A stretch of DNA of 64,000 nt from Chitinophaga niabensis (GCF_039545795.1 NZ_CP154260.1:6267001-6331000); one strand, 5' to 3'. Positions 24,817 to 34,788 are shown, counted from the first letter of the stretch. The notes: generated by a model from the sequence alone, not told the origin. A program made the numbers and translations.

Positions 24817-26316
24817 ATGACGACTAACATACCTTATATCCTGGGAGTAGACATTGGCACAGGAAGCGCCAAAGCAGTTGCCGTACATCCCAACGGCCAG
24901 ATCTCTGCTGCACACAGGCAGGCTTATCCAACAATGCTTCCGCAACCCGGTTTCAGTGAACAGGACCCGCAAGCCGTATTGGCAGCTATTATCAGTACCA
25001 TTCAACATACCGTGGCGCAAATGGGTTCCTCCCCGGCAGCCATTTCCCTGAGTTGTGCCATGCACAGTTTCATGGCTGTAGACGAAAACGGGCAACCTTT
25101 GACTCCCCTGATGACCTGGGCAGACAACCGCAGCGAAAAATATGCCGCCGCACTGAAAAATACGGAGGCTGGCAAAAGGATCTACGCAGCAACTGGTACG
25201 CCCATTCATCCCATGTCTCCTTTATGCAAGATCCAATGGATCAGGGAGAACCTGCCGGAAGTTTTTCAAAAGGCAGCCTGTTTCATGGGCATCAAGGAAT
25301 TATTCCTGCATCGCTGTTTTCATGAATTCATCACAGATTATTCCATTGCTTCGGCAACAGGATTATTCGATATCCGCACACTGGACTGGCATCCTGAAGC
25401 ATTGCAGGTAGCCGGCATTACAGACGAACGTTTACCTATTCCGGTAGAGACCACCCGTTTGCTGATTGGAATGGACCAGGCCATGGCAGGAGCTTTGGGG
25501 GTTTCACCAGATACCCTTATCATGGCTGGCAGCAGTGACGGATGCCTTGCACAATTAGGCAGCGGAGCAGTGCAACCTGGCCATGCTGCACTCACAATTG
25601 GTACCAGCAGCGCCATCAGGATGATGACCGCCAAACCGGCAGCAGATGAAAAAGGAAGATTGTTTTCCTATGTGCTCACACCGGACCATTATGTATGTGG
25701 CGGTGCCACAAATAATGGGGGCGGGGCTTTGCAGTGGTTCTCCAAAACATTCCTCCCCTGGTCTGATTACAACGATTTTCTGAAAGTAGCATTCACAGCG
25801 CCTCCCGGCTCAGATGGCTTATTGTGTTTACCTTATCTGCTGGGAGAACGTGCACCTGTATGGGATAGCCGTGCCCGCGGAGCTTTTGTTGGCATACAGC
25901 AGCAACATGGTTCTGCGCATTTTCAACGCGCATTGATAGAAGGCATTTGTTTTGGATTATATAGTGTGGGCGAAGCACTGGAAAGTGTGGTAAGCCCTAT
26001 CCGGGAAATAACGGTAAGTGGGGGATTCACGGCATCTCCCTTATGGATCCAATTGCTGGCAGACATTTTCCAGAAACCCATGATCCTGCACCAGGATGAA
26101 GATGCCTCTGCATTGGGAGCAGCTTTGCTGGGATGGCATGCTTTGGAAAAGATAGATGCATGGCAGTTTGATCCCGCAGCCGCCGCAAGGGTTTTTGAAC
26201 CAGGTGCGGAACACCAGGCTGTTTACCAGCGAAATTATAAAGCATACTCCCTGCTGTATCAGCAGTTAAAAGAAGCGATGGAAATTTTAGGCACCCCTGT
26301 CAAACATCCGCTCTAA
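24817..26316 (+). CDS. gntK: Gluconokinase (FGGY family)
   Basis: The ATG at 24817 gives 499 residues; a GTG at 24790 is less likely. YILGVDIGTGSAKAVAV is the phosphate-1 loop, the substrate region reads AATGTPIHPMSPLCKI, close to FGGY gluconokinases, and AALTIGTSSAIRMM and TVSGGFTASPLWIQLLAD match the second half of the family, with SALGAALLG near the C-terminus. It would phosphorylate gluconate to 6-phosphogluconate in the cytoplasm. Xylulokinase-type relatives cannot be excluded from sequence alone. Its 3' end overlaps mutL by 30 bp on the opposite strand. Confidence 0.88.
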   Translation: MTTNIPYILGVDIGTGSAKAVAVHPNGQISAAHRQAYPTMLPQPGFSEQDPQAVLAAIISTIQHTVAQMGSSPAAISLSCAMHSFMAVDENGQPLTPLMTWADNRSEKYAAALKNTEAGKRIYAATGTPIHPMSPLCKIQWIRENLPEVFQKAACFMGIKELFLHRCFHEFITDYSIASATGLFDIRTLDWHPEALQVAGITDERLPIPVETTRLLIGMDQAMAGALGVSPDTLIMAGSSDGCLAQLGSGAVQPGHAALTIGTSSAIRMMTAKPAADEKGRLFSYVLTPDHYVCGGATNNGGGALQWFSKTFLPWSDYNDFLKVAFTAPPGSDGLLCLPYLLGERAPVWDSRARGAFVGIQQQHGSAHFQRALIEGICFGLYSVGEALESVVSPIREITVSGGFTASPLWIQLLADIFQKPMILHQDEDASALGAALLGWHALEKIDAWQFDPAAAARVFEPGAEHQAVYQRNYKAYSLLYQQLKEAMEILGTPVKHPL

Positions 26317-28149
26317 GTCGTTTAGCTTGAAGGAGATAAAAGTGAACCTGCCTCCGGGAGAAGCATTCGGAGTGGCACAGGCAAATAATTCATCGATGAT
26401 GTTCTGCATTTCCCTTGTTCCCAGCGGTTTTCCAACCGGAATGGCATTGTTGCGCGCCATGGAACGGACCAGGTGTTCGCGGCGATTGAGCTTCAGCTCA
26501 TGACTGAAATGTTTGAACTGTTCCAGCAAACCTTCAATACTTGCCTGCTCATTTCCCGTTTGAATATCCGCCGGCGTACCACGAACCACAAAAGTATGCA
26601 TCCCGAAAGGTTCCAGGTCATAGCCCAGCGCCTGTAACTCCGGCAGCATTTCTGAGATCACTACAGCATCTGCTGGTAATAACTCCAGCGTTTGGGGGAA
26701 AAGACTTTGTTGTGTGGTAATTGGTTTTTCAGAAAGTGCCCGCTGGTAACGTTCATACAGGATGCGTTCATGCGCAGCCCGCTGATCTATCAATATGTAA
26801 CCAGATTTTATCTGCGATAAGATGTATTGCTGATGTACCTGCACAGGTACTTTCTGATCTGTAGCCGCTTCCTGCCACCGTTCATCTATCACGGAAGCTG
26901 TAGAGGAAGGCGCTTCCATCTCCAATGGTTTTTCCACCGGCCCGTACAGGTCTTTCCAGTTACGGAGATTACTATTGCTGGTACCGCTGTGATCAATCAT
27001 ATGCGCCTGGTTGGCTTGTGTGAAAGAGCGGTAAATGGAAGTGTTGGCAGACTGCACTTTCTTTTGATCAGTGAAGGGCTGCGTTAATGCATCCAGGGAT
27101 TGAATGCCCGGGTCCAGTTCAAAATCCAGCGCCGGTGTTACGTTGAATTGTGCCAGCGCGTGTTTAACAGCCGCCTGCACAAAAGCATAGAGGATCTTTT
27201 CATCATCGAACTTGATCTCCTGTTTGGTAGGATGCACGTTAATATCCACATGCGCGGGATCGAGATCAATGAAGAGTACATATAGCGGAAAATTCTCAGA
27301 AGGGATCATTTCTGAGAAGGCAGACATTACCGCATGGTTCAGATAACCGCTCTTTATAAACCGGTTATTAACAAAAAAGAACTGATCGCCCCTTGTTTTT
27401 TTAGCCGTATCCGGCTTACCTACAAATCCTGACACGTTCATGTAGTCCGTACTCTCTTTTACGGTAACTAATTTGGAATTATAGTTCTGCCCCAGGATAT
27501 TTACGATACGTTGCTTCAGAGAGCCTTTTTCAAGATGGAACATTTCCTGCCCATTTGAGTTAAGAGAGAACTGCAAATGAGGAAAAGCGAGCGCTACACG
27601 AATAAATTCATCCACGATATGACGCATTTCAGCGGCATTGCTCTTGAGGAAATTTCTTCTGGCAGGCACATTGAAAAAGAGGTTTTTCATGGCGATACTT
27701 GTGCCAGGTGCAGTTTGACAGGGTTCCTGCTTTTTCACCACACTGTTATCTATTTCAATGAAAGTGCCAAGTTCCTCGTTATGTTTGCGCGATTTAAGCT
27801 CCACCTGGGCTACGGCTGCAATTGATGCCAGGGCCTCACCCCGGAACCCCATAGTACGGATATGAAAAAGATCATCGATGGTTTGGATCTTGGAAGTAGC
27901 ATGCCGTTCAAAACACATACGGGCATCAGTATCACTCATACCGCTGCCGTTGTCTATGACTTGCACCAGCTCTTTGCCGGCGTCTTTTATGAAGAGTTGA
28001 ATTTCTGTTGCGCCCGCGTCCACAGCGTTTTCCAGCAGTTCCTTCACTGCCGAAGCCGGCCGCTGAATCACTTCTCCTGCTGCTATCTGGTTTGCTATAT
28101 TATCCGGTAACAAATTGATGATATCCGCCACTTGCCTGCCTTTTGGCAT
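26287..28149 (-). CDS. mutL: DNA mismatch repair protein MutL
   Basis: The ATG at 28149 (MPKGRQVADIINLLPDN) gives 620 residues; 12 more codons upstream are not conserved-looking. The GHKL ATPase domain has IAAGEVIQRPASAVKELLENAVDAGA, DNGSGM and RGEALASIAAVA. The C-terminal domain reads IDQRAAHERILYE where endonuclease-type MutL has DQHAxxExxxxE, so the histidine is replaced by arginine, and the end reads CATPNASPGGRFTF rather than CPHGRP; nicking activity is therefore uncertain. It couples MutS recognition to repair. The stop end overlaps gntK by 30 bp. Confidence 0.96.
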   Translation of the reverse strand: MPKGRQVADIINLLPDNIANQIAAGEVIQRPASAVKELLENAVDAGATEIQLFIKDAGKELVQVIDNGSGMSDTDARMCFERHATSKIQTIDDLFHIRTMGFRGEALASIAAVAQVELKSRKHNEELGTFIEIDNSVVKKQEPCQTAPGTSIAMKNLFFNVPARRNFLKSNAAEMRHIVDEFIRVALAFPHLQFSLNSNGQEMFHLEKGSLKQRIVNILGQNYNSKLVTVKESTDYMNVSGFVGKPDTAKKTRGDQFFFVNNRFIKSGYLNHAVMSAFSEMIPSENFPLYVLFIDLDPAHVDINVHPTKQEIKFDDEKILYAFVQAAVKHALAQFNVTPALDFELDPGIQSLDALTQPFTDQKKVQSANTSIYRSFTQANQAHMIDHSGTSNSNLRNWKDLYGPVEKPLEMEAPSSTASVIDERWQEAATDQKVPVQVHQQYILSQIKSGYILIDQRAAHERILYERYQRALSEKPITTQQSLFPQTLELLPADAVVISEMLPELQALGYDLEPFGMHTFVVRGTPADIQTGNEQASIEGLLEQFKHFSHELKLNRREHLVRSMARNNAIPVGKPLGTREMQNIIDELFACATPNASPGGRFTFISFKLNDLERMFDRGA

Positions 28150-28307
28150 AAAGGTAGGATTAAAAAAAAATATTGTTAAATACATTCGGGTTGCAAACCA
28201 ATCGTCCCAGCATTTCGTAACTTTAATATTGACCTGCCACGCCGCAACTATGCCCTTAGTATTAATCTTGGTGTTAAGACGTAGTTAACACATAATCAAT
28301 AGTTAAC

Positions 28308-28859
28308 ATGAAGACAAGTAATCTGCTATTTTTATGCCTTAGTTTAATAATCAGCCACTGTACTTACTCTCAAAACGGAGCTAAAACGAAACCAATGGAA
28401 GAAAAAAAGAATCCTGCGTACTCCCGCACGGATACTAGTAAAGTAAACCTAACCGACGAAGAGTGGAAAAAAGCCTTGCCAAAAGACGTTTATGAAATAG
28501 CGAGACAAAAAGGAACTGAGTGGGCGTTCACAGGTAAATACTGGAACTCCAAAGAAAAAGGTACTTACTATTGCGCCGCTTGCGGCAATCCGCTTTTTGT
28601 GTCAGACACAAAGTTTGAAAGCGGCTGTGGCTGGCCGAGTTTTTACCAGCCCATCAGTAAAACGAGTGTGATCTACACGCCGGACAATTCACATGGTATG
28701 ACACGTACCGAAGTGCAATGTGGCAGATGTAAAGCACATCTCGGACACGTTTTTGATGATGGACCGCCACCAACAGGTTTGCGTTATTGCATCAATTCCG
28801 TTATCCTGGATTTTGACAAGGCACAGGACGCGGAAAAGAAGTTTAAAGAGAAGGAGTAA
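28308..28859 (+). CDS. msrB: Secreted peptide-methionine (R)-S-oxide reductase
   Basis: The 183-residue protein has a signal peptide ([18 protein letters not shown], cut near TYSQN). The MsrB domain has zinc-binding CAAC (Cys89, Cys92) and CGRC (Cys138, Cys141), GCGWPSF and the catalytic Cys161 in RYCINS. MsrA is absent nearby. It repairs methionine-R-sulfoxide in periplasmic proteins and needs a reducing partner I cannot see in the window. Promoter sequence is not clear. Confidence 0.93.
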   Translation: MKTSNLLFLCLSLIISHCTYSQNGAKTKPMEEKKNPAYSRTDTSKVNLTDEEWKKALPKDVYEIARQKGTEWAFTGKYWNSKEKGTYYCAACGNPLFVSDTKFESGCGWPSFYQPISKTSVIYTPDNSHGMTRTEVQCGRCKAHLGHVFDDGPPPTGLRYCINSVILDFDKAQDAEKKFKEKE

Positions 28860-28981
28860 ATCGTTTATTGGAAAACCGAACCTCCCCTATGAATGCCTCC
28901 GGAACAAACCCCTGTACCGGCTTAAGCTCTCAGTTTTATAGATAAGCGAATGTCTTACAGGATAATATTTCCATAAGAGAA

Positions 28982-29012
28982 GAACCCGCTTGTGCTTACA
29001 CAAACGGGCTCT
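28982..29012 (-). terminator. Hairpin after susD
   Basis: CCCGCTTGTG and CACAAACGGG pair with one mismatch around a four-base loop, extended by GAG/CTC-type bases; a pyrimidine-rich tract follows on the minus strand. Confidence 0.6.
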
Positions 29013-29019
29013 TCCTGAA

Positions 29020-30732
29020 TTAATAATTAGGGTTCTGCTTCAGCGTGGCCTGGCCATCCTTAGTGCTGTTAAGGATCTCCTGCGCCGGTATAGGATAATA
29101 TTCATGTTTGCCTTTCTCGAATAACACCCCATTCAAATAAGTTCGTTTCAGTTTTTCTTTATCATAATAGGCATTCAATGTAAGGTCTGCAATCCCCCAG
29201 CGCACCAGGTCAAAGAACCGGTGGCCTTCCATGCCAAACTCCAAACGCTCTTCAAAACGTACTGCTTTCCTTGCCATCACAGGATCTGCCCAGGCTGCAG
29301 TGTACAAACCCACCTTATAGTTCGCTGCATTGCTGCCATCCACTTTTTTCACAAATCCTACAGGATTTAATGCGCGCGTGCGGATCATATTCACCAGTTC
29401 TCTTGCTCTCTCCAGCCCGCCCAGTTCTATTTCACATTCTGCCAGCCAGAGGATCACATGAGAATAACGGATCATTCTATAGTTGTTAGCATTCAACCGC
29501 GGGTTACTGTTAAAGGTGGCGCTGCCGATATCTGATTTATAGAACAGGTGTTTTTTAGGAGAATAAGGCCCCGCATAAGCCTGGTCCCTGACGTAAGCTT
29601 TACCCGGATGATCGCCATGATCGAGGAAGGGAATACCTCTCCGGCCAACCGTCCAATCCAGCCTTGCATCCAGCGTACCGGCATAAGGTGTGAAGGGAGC
29701 TGTAGATTCAATTCCCTGGTCGTTGGTTACATCTGCATCGTTGAAGTTATCCAGTAAGGGTAAGCCATTCGCATCTGTTTTAAATGCATTCACCAGGTTC
29801 TGCGAAGGTTGAAAGAACCCGCAGCAGGTAGTGGGCCCACCATAAGGATAATTCAACGTAGCGCCCTGGTTGCCATTTTCACCTCCTCCCGCGCCATCAT
29901 TCACGGAATGTTCTACTTCAAAAATGGATTCGCTATTGTTGTTTGTGGCGGCCCGGAAATTATCTGCATACCGTTCTGTTAAAATATATCCTCCCTGGGT
30001 CATGATCTCATCCAGCAAAGGTTTGGCCTCCGCATACTTTTGCTGGAACAGGTAAGCCTTTGCCAGCAGGGCAGATGCTGCCCACTTTGTAGCACGGCCT
30101 TTTTGCGTTTGCCTGGGTGGCAATTGCTGATAAGCAAAAAGCAGGTCTTCCCCGATCTTTGGCCAGATCTCTTCTGTATTGGGCAGTTTGGTACTGTTTG
30201 GATCTTCCGGGTTGTAGGTTTTTTCATCTACATAGGGCACATTTTTGAACATCTTTTTTGCTTCAAAATGAAAGTGCCCCCGCAGGAAACGAGCCTCCGC
30301 AGCGATCAGCGGTTTTTCCGCATCAGGGATGTCCGTAGCTTTTGAAAGTGCGATCAGTACATCATTACACCTGGCTACACCATCATATACCGCACGCCAT
30401 TTTCCACGGAAATGACCATTGTCCGGTAATATTTTCCGTGTTTCAATAAAAGATATTTCCGGCTGGTCCCCAGAGGTGGAACCTTTATAAGCATCATCAG
30501 AGGCCACACTGCCATAGATCCAGTTATCCGCAGAACCATGCCAGGAAGTACCCCCGGAACCAACACCATCTACCAAAGAATAAGCCGCAATCAGCAACGC
30601 GTTCACACCTTTTCGGTTATTGAGCTGCTCAGGGAGTAATACGCCTTTCGGTTTTACATCCAGGAAACCATCTCCGCAGGAAACAGCAAGCAGCAACAGC
30701 ACCATGGCCATTATTATTTTACGTATGTGCAT
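29020..30732 (-). CDS. SusD/RagB family outer-membrane lipoprotein
   Basis: The 570-residue protein starts with a lipoprotein signal ending LLLAVSC (Cys19). The SusD pattern is present: early NRKGVNALLIAAYSLVDG helix, then TPR-like helices (ARFLRGHFHFEAKKMFKNVPYVDEKTY), the NNYRMIRYSHVILWLAECEIELG segment and the closing RFEERLEFGMEGHRFFDLVRWG and YYPIPAQEILN. SusD caps the SusC porin at the outer face and binds the ligand. The ligand is unknown; no glycosidase or peptidase gene sits next to the pair. It is 16 bp behind susC in the same transcript. Confidence 0.95.
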   Translation of the reverse strand: MHIRKIIMAMVLLLLAVSCGDGFLDVKPKGVLLPEQLNNRKGVNALLIAAYSLVDGVGSGGTSWHGSADNWIYGSVASDDAYKGSTSGDQPEISFIETRKILPDNGHFRGKWRAVYDGVARCNDVLIALSKATDIPDAEKPLIAAEARFLRGHFHFEAKKMFKNVPYVDEKTYNPEDPNSTKLPNTEEIWPKIGEDLLFAYQQLPPRQTQKGRATKWAASALLAKAYLFQQKYAEAKPLLDEIMTQGGYILTERYADNFRAATNNNSESIFEVEHSVNDGAGGGENGNQGATLNYPYGGPTTCCGFFQPSQNLVNAFKTDANGLPLLDNFNDADVTNDQGIESTAPFTPYAGTLDARLDWTVGRRGIPFLDHGDHPGKAYVRDQAYAGPYSPKKHLFYKSDIGSATFNSNPRLNANNYRMIRYSHVILWLAECEIELGGLERARELVNMIRTRALNPVGFVKKVDGSNAANYKVGLYTAAWADPVMARKAVRFEERLEFGMEGHRFFDLVRWGIADLTLNAYYDKEKLKRTYLNGVLFEKGKHEYYPIPAQEILNSTKDGQATLKQNPNY

Positions 30733-30748
30733 AACAGTAAGTTTGAAT

Positions 30749-33700
30749 TTAGAAAGTAAGGTTTGCGCCGATCAGGTATACTTTGGATGTGGGATAAGCT
30801 CCTTCATCCACGCCCATGTGCCTGTCGTTATTAGGACTGTAAGCACGCAGGTTGATCTCAGGGTCCAGGCCTGTGTACTTTGTGATCGTGAAAAGGTTCT
30901 GCGCCTGCAGATAAACCTGCAACTGCTCAATGCCTACCCGTTTGATCAGGCTGGCAGGGAGTTTATAAGACAGCTGCACATTCTTCATCCGCAGGTAAGA
31001 ACCATTTTCCAGGTAATAAGTGGAAGGGTTACTGCTGATCACATCATTCGACCGTAATTGGGGCAGGAGGGCGTTTGTTTTTCCCGGCCGCCAGGAGTCT
31101 TCCAGCATGCGGCGGCTGCGGTTCCCGGCAAAAGTGGGGAAGTCTGTCCAGTAACGCACATAGTTGAAGATCTTGTTGCCCTGTACTCCCTGCGCAAAAA
31201 GCGTTAGCCCAAAATTCTTATAGCCAAGCTGTACGTTAACACCATAACTGAAATCAGGATGGGGACTGCCAATGATGGTACGGTCATCTGCATTGATCAC
31301 ATTATTGGAGTCCAGGTCGCGGAAAATAAACTGGCCGGCTTTATTATTGGCACCGCCGCCAAACTGTGCGGCATGTTTTGCACCTTCAGCATCTGTTTGA
31401 AAGATGCCATCTATCACGTAACCGAAAAAAGAAGAAATGGGGTAGCCGGCCTGGGTAACTGTCATGGATGGAAGGCGGGTTGTGAAGCCAAAGTAACGGG
31501 TCTTGGGATTGCCATCTGTTACTTCAACATTATTTCGGTAGCTCGAGAAATTCAGGTTGATATCATATGTGAAATCTCCTCCTGCGGCATCACTGAGAAA
31601 ACTGATGCCCAGCTCAATCCCCTTGTTCACCATCGAGCCGATGTTCCTGAATGGATTTGTGGCAATACCTTGTGTGAACTGTAATTCAACGGGGAATAAC
31701 ATGTCTGTGGTTTTACGGCGGAACCAGTCGAAATTAAAACCCAGTCTACCTTTCATCATACTGGCATCCACGCCGATGTCCAGCGAACTGGTGGTTTCCC
31801 ACTTCGCGCGGAGATTCCCGAACTGCGTGAGATCATATCCCTGCAATGCAGAAGTGCGGGAACCGTTCAGGTCATAGAAAGAAGTGGTGGGATTGGTGCC
31901 GAAGAACGTGTACGCATTATAGTTACCTATCTCCTGGTTACCCGTCTGGCCATATGCCGCCCTTAATTTCAGGTCGTTCACAAAGGAAACGCCCTTCATG
32001 AAATCTTCTTCAGATAAACGCCATCCCACACTGGCCGCAGGGAAATAGGCCACCCTGAACTGTTCGGAAAAACGGGAAGATCGATCACGACGGAGCGTAA
32101 GGTCCAGCAGGTACCTGTCGTTATACACATAGTTCAGCTTGCTGAATTCAGAAGCCAGCCGCCAGTTGGAGGCGCTGCCGCTGTTGGTGGAAGTTCCGCC
32201 GTTGCCTGCATCCAGGTAACGATTGTCCAGGTCATCCACAAAGAAACCGGCACGGCCCGCTGCAAATGCTTCCGCATAATTGCCAATAGACTCCGTACCT
32301 ACGATCAGGTTGAAACGATGTAAGGCGCCCAGCTGGAATTTATATGTAAGCGTGTTATACCAGGTCCAGGTGGCCTCGTAGTTGTTATTTGTGCTGAGAT
32401 TACTGTTGGAGGCAGATTCAGAAGATTCAATATCCCGGATAGTATAGGTACGGATATTGAAATTACTATAGTCTATACCAATACTCGTACGTGCGGTAAG
32501 ATTAGGTAAGATATCCGCTTCCAGGTAAGCATTACCGAACAGCCTTATCTCTTTCCCCACATTGTCCTTGTTACGGTACAATGCCGCTACGGGGTTCTTT
32601 GCATTATCCAGGTCGCCGCCTTTTGTTCCTGCAAAATTCCCCATGATATCATATACCGGGATGATGGGCTGCATGCGGTAAGCGAAGGAAACAGGGTTTC
32701 CTTCATTCTGGTTACCGGCAGGCTGACCTACTCTTTCGCTGTAAGAAACCTGTAAGTTCTCTCCCGCGCGGAACCTTTTGTTGATATTAAATTCTGTATT
32801 GGCGCGGAGGGAGTAACGTTTGAAACCGGTATGGATCATAATCCCTTTCTGATCATAATAACCGAGGCTCATAGCATAGCGGCCACCATCTGTTCCCCCG
32901 GAAACGCCCACCTGGTGGGATTGAATGGGTGCCGGATCAAAGATCTCATCCATCCAGTTGGTCCCTGCTTTATTGGCTTTGGTGATCAGCCATTTTGTTT
33001 TTTTGAAGTCCGCCCCATCTATATCTGTACTGTAGTTGGCGGGGTTTACCCGCGGATCGTTTGCAGAAGCGCCATCCGGGAAAATATAATCCGGTGTAAC
33101 AGGATTGGCGCCGCTGCCAAACTGCGCGTGTTTGGGGAAACCCGTTACAGGATCAACGTTTCCTGCATTGATACGTGATTCCCAGAGCAGGCTTGCATAT
33201 TCAGTGGTATTCAGCAGGTCGAGGAATTCTCCGGGCCTTTGTGTACCATAATACATATCATACGTGAGCCTTGGCCTTCCGATCTTTCCTTTTTTGGTGG
33301 TGATGATCACCACGCCATTCCCTGCACGGGAGCCATAGATGGAGGATGCAGAGGCATCCTTCAATACCTGCATGGTTTCAATATCATTCAGGTTGAGTGT
33401 GTTCAGGTTGCCTTTGGTGGGAACACCGTCAATTACATAAAGCGGGGAGTTATCATTGATGGTACCGTATCCGCGGATGCGGACCATCACATTTCCGCCT
33501 GGCGCATTTTCATTTCCAACCGTAACTCCTGCAACGCGTCCCTGCAAAGCCTGGCCCACATTAGTGGCAGGGGCAGAGAGCAGTTGTTTTACATTAACGG
33601 TGGCAACTGCGCCTGTGATATCCTTTTTAGATTGGCTGCCATAGCCTGTTACCACAACTTCATTGAGTGTACCGGCATTTTCTGTCAGCTCTACATCGAG

Positions 33701-33988
33701 TTGTGTTGCGCCACTTATTTTTACTTCTTTAGGCATGAAACCTATAAAAGAGAAAAGAAGCGTGCTGCCGGAGGGGGCTGTGATCTTGTAGGTGCCGGTA
33801 GGATCAGTTACCGTGCCCTGGCTGGTACCTTTGATGACAACCGTTACGCCGGGCAGAGGTGTTTTATCAAGACTGCCGGTTACTTTACCGGTAATGCTTA
33901 CAGATTGCGCCCAGGTGGTTGAGCACAGGAATAGGAGTAGCCATACGGCTAAGTGCCTGCGGGCACTGCAGTTTACGTGGAAGTACAT
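30749..33988 (-). CDS. SusC/RagA family TonB-dependent outer-membrane receptor
   Basis: This 1079-residue receptor has a signal peptide (cut near TTWAQ), a carboxypeptidase-D-like N-terminal domain (VSITGKVTGSLDKTPLPGVTVVIKGT), the TonB-linked plug with the SusC signature SASSIYGSRAGNGVVIITTKKGK and RGYGTINDNSPLYVIDGVP, and a beta-barrel ending in LIGANLTF with a terminal phenylalanine. There is no N-terminal anti-sigma signalling domain. It imports an oligosaccharide, peptide or other large ligand with SusD. Upstream lies 470 bp with no gene, then the YciI-like gene on the same strand. Confidence 0.96.
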   Translation of the reverse strand: MYFHVNCSARRHLAVWLLLFLCSTTWAQSVSITGKVTGSLDKTPLPGVTVVIKGTSQGTVTDPTGTYKITAPSGSTLLFSFIGFMPKEVKISGATQLDVELTENAGTLNEVVVTGYGSQSKKDITGAVATVNVKQLLSAPATNVGQALQGRVAGVTVGNENAPGGNVMVRIRGYGTINDNSPLYVIDGVPTKGNLNTLNLNDIETMQVLKDASASSIYGSRAGNGVVIITTKKGKIGRPRLTYDMYYGTQRPGEFLDLLNTTEYASLLWESRINAGNVDPVTGFPKHAQFGSGANPVTPDYIFPDGASANDPRVNPANYSTDIDGADFKKTKWLITKANKAGTNWMDEIFDPAPIQSHQVGVSGGTDGGRYAMSLGYYDQKGIMIHTGFKRYSLRANTEFNINKRFRAGENLQVSYSERVGQPAGNQNEGNPVSFAYRMQPIIPVYDIMGNFAGTKGGDLDNAKNPVAALYRNKDNVGKEIRLFGNAYLEADILPNLTARTSIGIDYSNFNIRTYTIRDIESSESASNSNLSTNNNYEATWTWYNTLTYKFQLGALHRFNLIVGTESIGNYAEAFAAGRAGFFVDDLDNRYLDAGNGGTSTNSGSASNWRLASEFSKLNYVYNDRYLLDLTLRRDRSSRFSEQFRVAYFPAASVGWRLSEEDFMKGVSFVNDLKLRAAYGQTGNQEIGNYNAYTFFGTNPTTSFYDLNGSRTSALQGYDLTQFGNLRAKWETTSSLDIGVDASMMKGRLGFNFDWFRRKTTDMLFPVELQFTQGIATNPFRNIGSMVNKGIELGISFLSDAAGGDFTYDINLNFSSYRNNVEVTDGNPKTRYFGFTTRLPSMTVTQAGYPISSFFGYVIDGIFQTDAEGAKHAAQFGGGANNKAGQFIFRDLDSNNVINADDRTIIGSPHPDFSYGVNVQLGYKNFGLTLFAQGVQGNKIFNYVRYWTDFPTFAGNRSRRMLEDSWRPGKTNALLPQLRSNDVISSNPSTYYLENGSYLRMKNVQLSYKLPASLIKRVGIEQLQVYLQAQNLFTITKYTGLDPEINLRAYSPNNDRHMGVDEGAYPTSKVYLIGANLTF

Positions 33989-34458
33989 ACATGTTTAGTT
34001 TAGGATGGAAAATTTGGTTCCTCCCGGTTAACAAAATCGATTTAGCATAGCGAATGCGCGCAGTTTTTACACCGCAGGTGGTACGGTTTTTTTCTTCATG
34101 CCTTTTGAGTTTAAAGTGAAAGAACGGGTTTCCCCCTGGTCAACATCTCTGATTCAGATTTGGTAATAGAATTGGCTAATTGTGCCCGGTGGGCATGATA
34201 CAGAAGGTCCTTTTTTCATAAACGCGTGTTAGGTTAATAATGAAAAGATAGTTTTTCTTTGTAAACGTGCTCGGGTTTAAATGGTTAATAAAACAGGGTA
34301 ATGGCGTTTATCACGGATGGGCGGTAATTGAAATTACAAACTAAATTTTAAAATAGGAAGCTTTTCAGGATAAGTTTTGCAATTAAATTTTACGCCGGCA
34401 ATGTAAATTGCGGTCAGTTAAGAAAAATTGGGGGAAAGAACGTAGGGAAGGGAAAAGC
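33989..34458. other. 470-bp non-coding region upstream of susC
   Basis: No believable coding frame, RNA gene or clear repeat. It must hold the susC promoter; GGGAGGAACC lies in the leader on the minus strand about 50 bp from the ATG. A pair of arms GCAATT and AATTGC at about 34380-34410 could pair. The length suggests a regulated promoter, but no regulator gene is next to it. Confidence 0.5.
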
Positions 34459-34743
34459 TTAGGAACTGAGGTCTGCTAATTCAGCATAGATATTTGGCTC
34501 GAACTCAATGATGTCGTAAACAGCCAGTTGAAACTTGTCGAAAGGGTCTTCTGCCAGGATTGCTTCTACCTCGCGGCGGCTGGTAGCCTTACAGAGAATA
34601 ATACCTCCGGTACGGGGCTTCCGCCTTCCCGAAAGAATGAACTTACCTTCCCTGTACTGTTTTTCCAGGAAAGCGTTGTGCGCCTCGATATAGTGGTCTA
34701 TGGCCGCTAAGGGGCGGATGTATTGAACCAGGATCAGATACAT
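34459..34743 (-). CDS. YciI family protein
   Basis: A 94-residue single-domain protein of the YciI/YCII fold (ferredoxin-like dimer): MYLILVQYIRPLAAID at the start, a HNAFLEKQYREGKFILSGRRKPRTGGIIL strand pair and the AEDPFDKFQLAVYDIIEFEP end, which keeps the conserved ED-P-F stretch. Catalytic function is not established for the family. Its own -7 box lies 46 bp upstream. Confidence 0.88.
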   Translation of the reverse strand: MYLILVQYIRPLAAIDHYIEAHNAFLEKQYREGKFILSGRRKPRTGGIILCKATSRREVEAILAEDPFDKFQLAVYDIIEFEPNIYAELADLSS

Positions 34744-34788
34744 AGTTTTGTCGGTCTTTCAGTAAATGGTTAAAAATCAGAATATTTA

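Noticed and set aside
24715..25209. N-terminal extension of the GMC oxidoreductase frame
   Set aside because: It has no relation to GMC proteins, and the same DNA on the other strand is the start of the gluconokinase; the ATG at 24714 starts at the FAD motif as expected.
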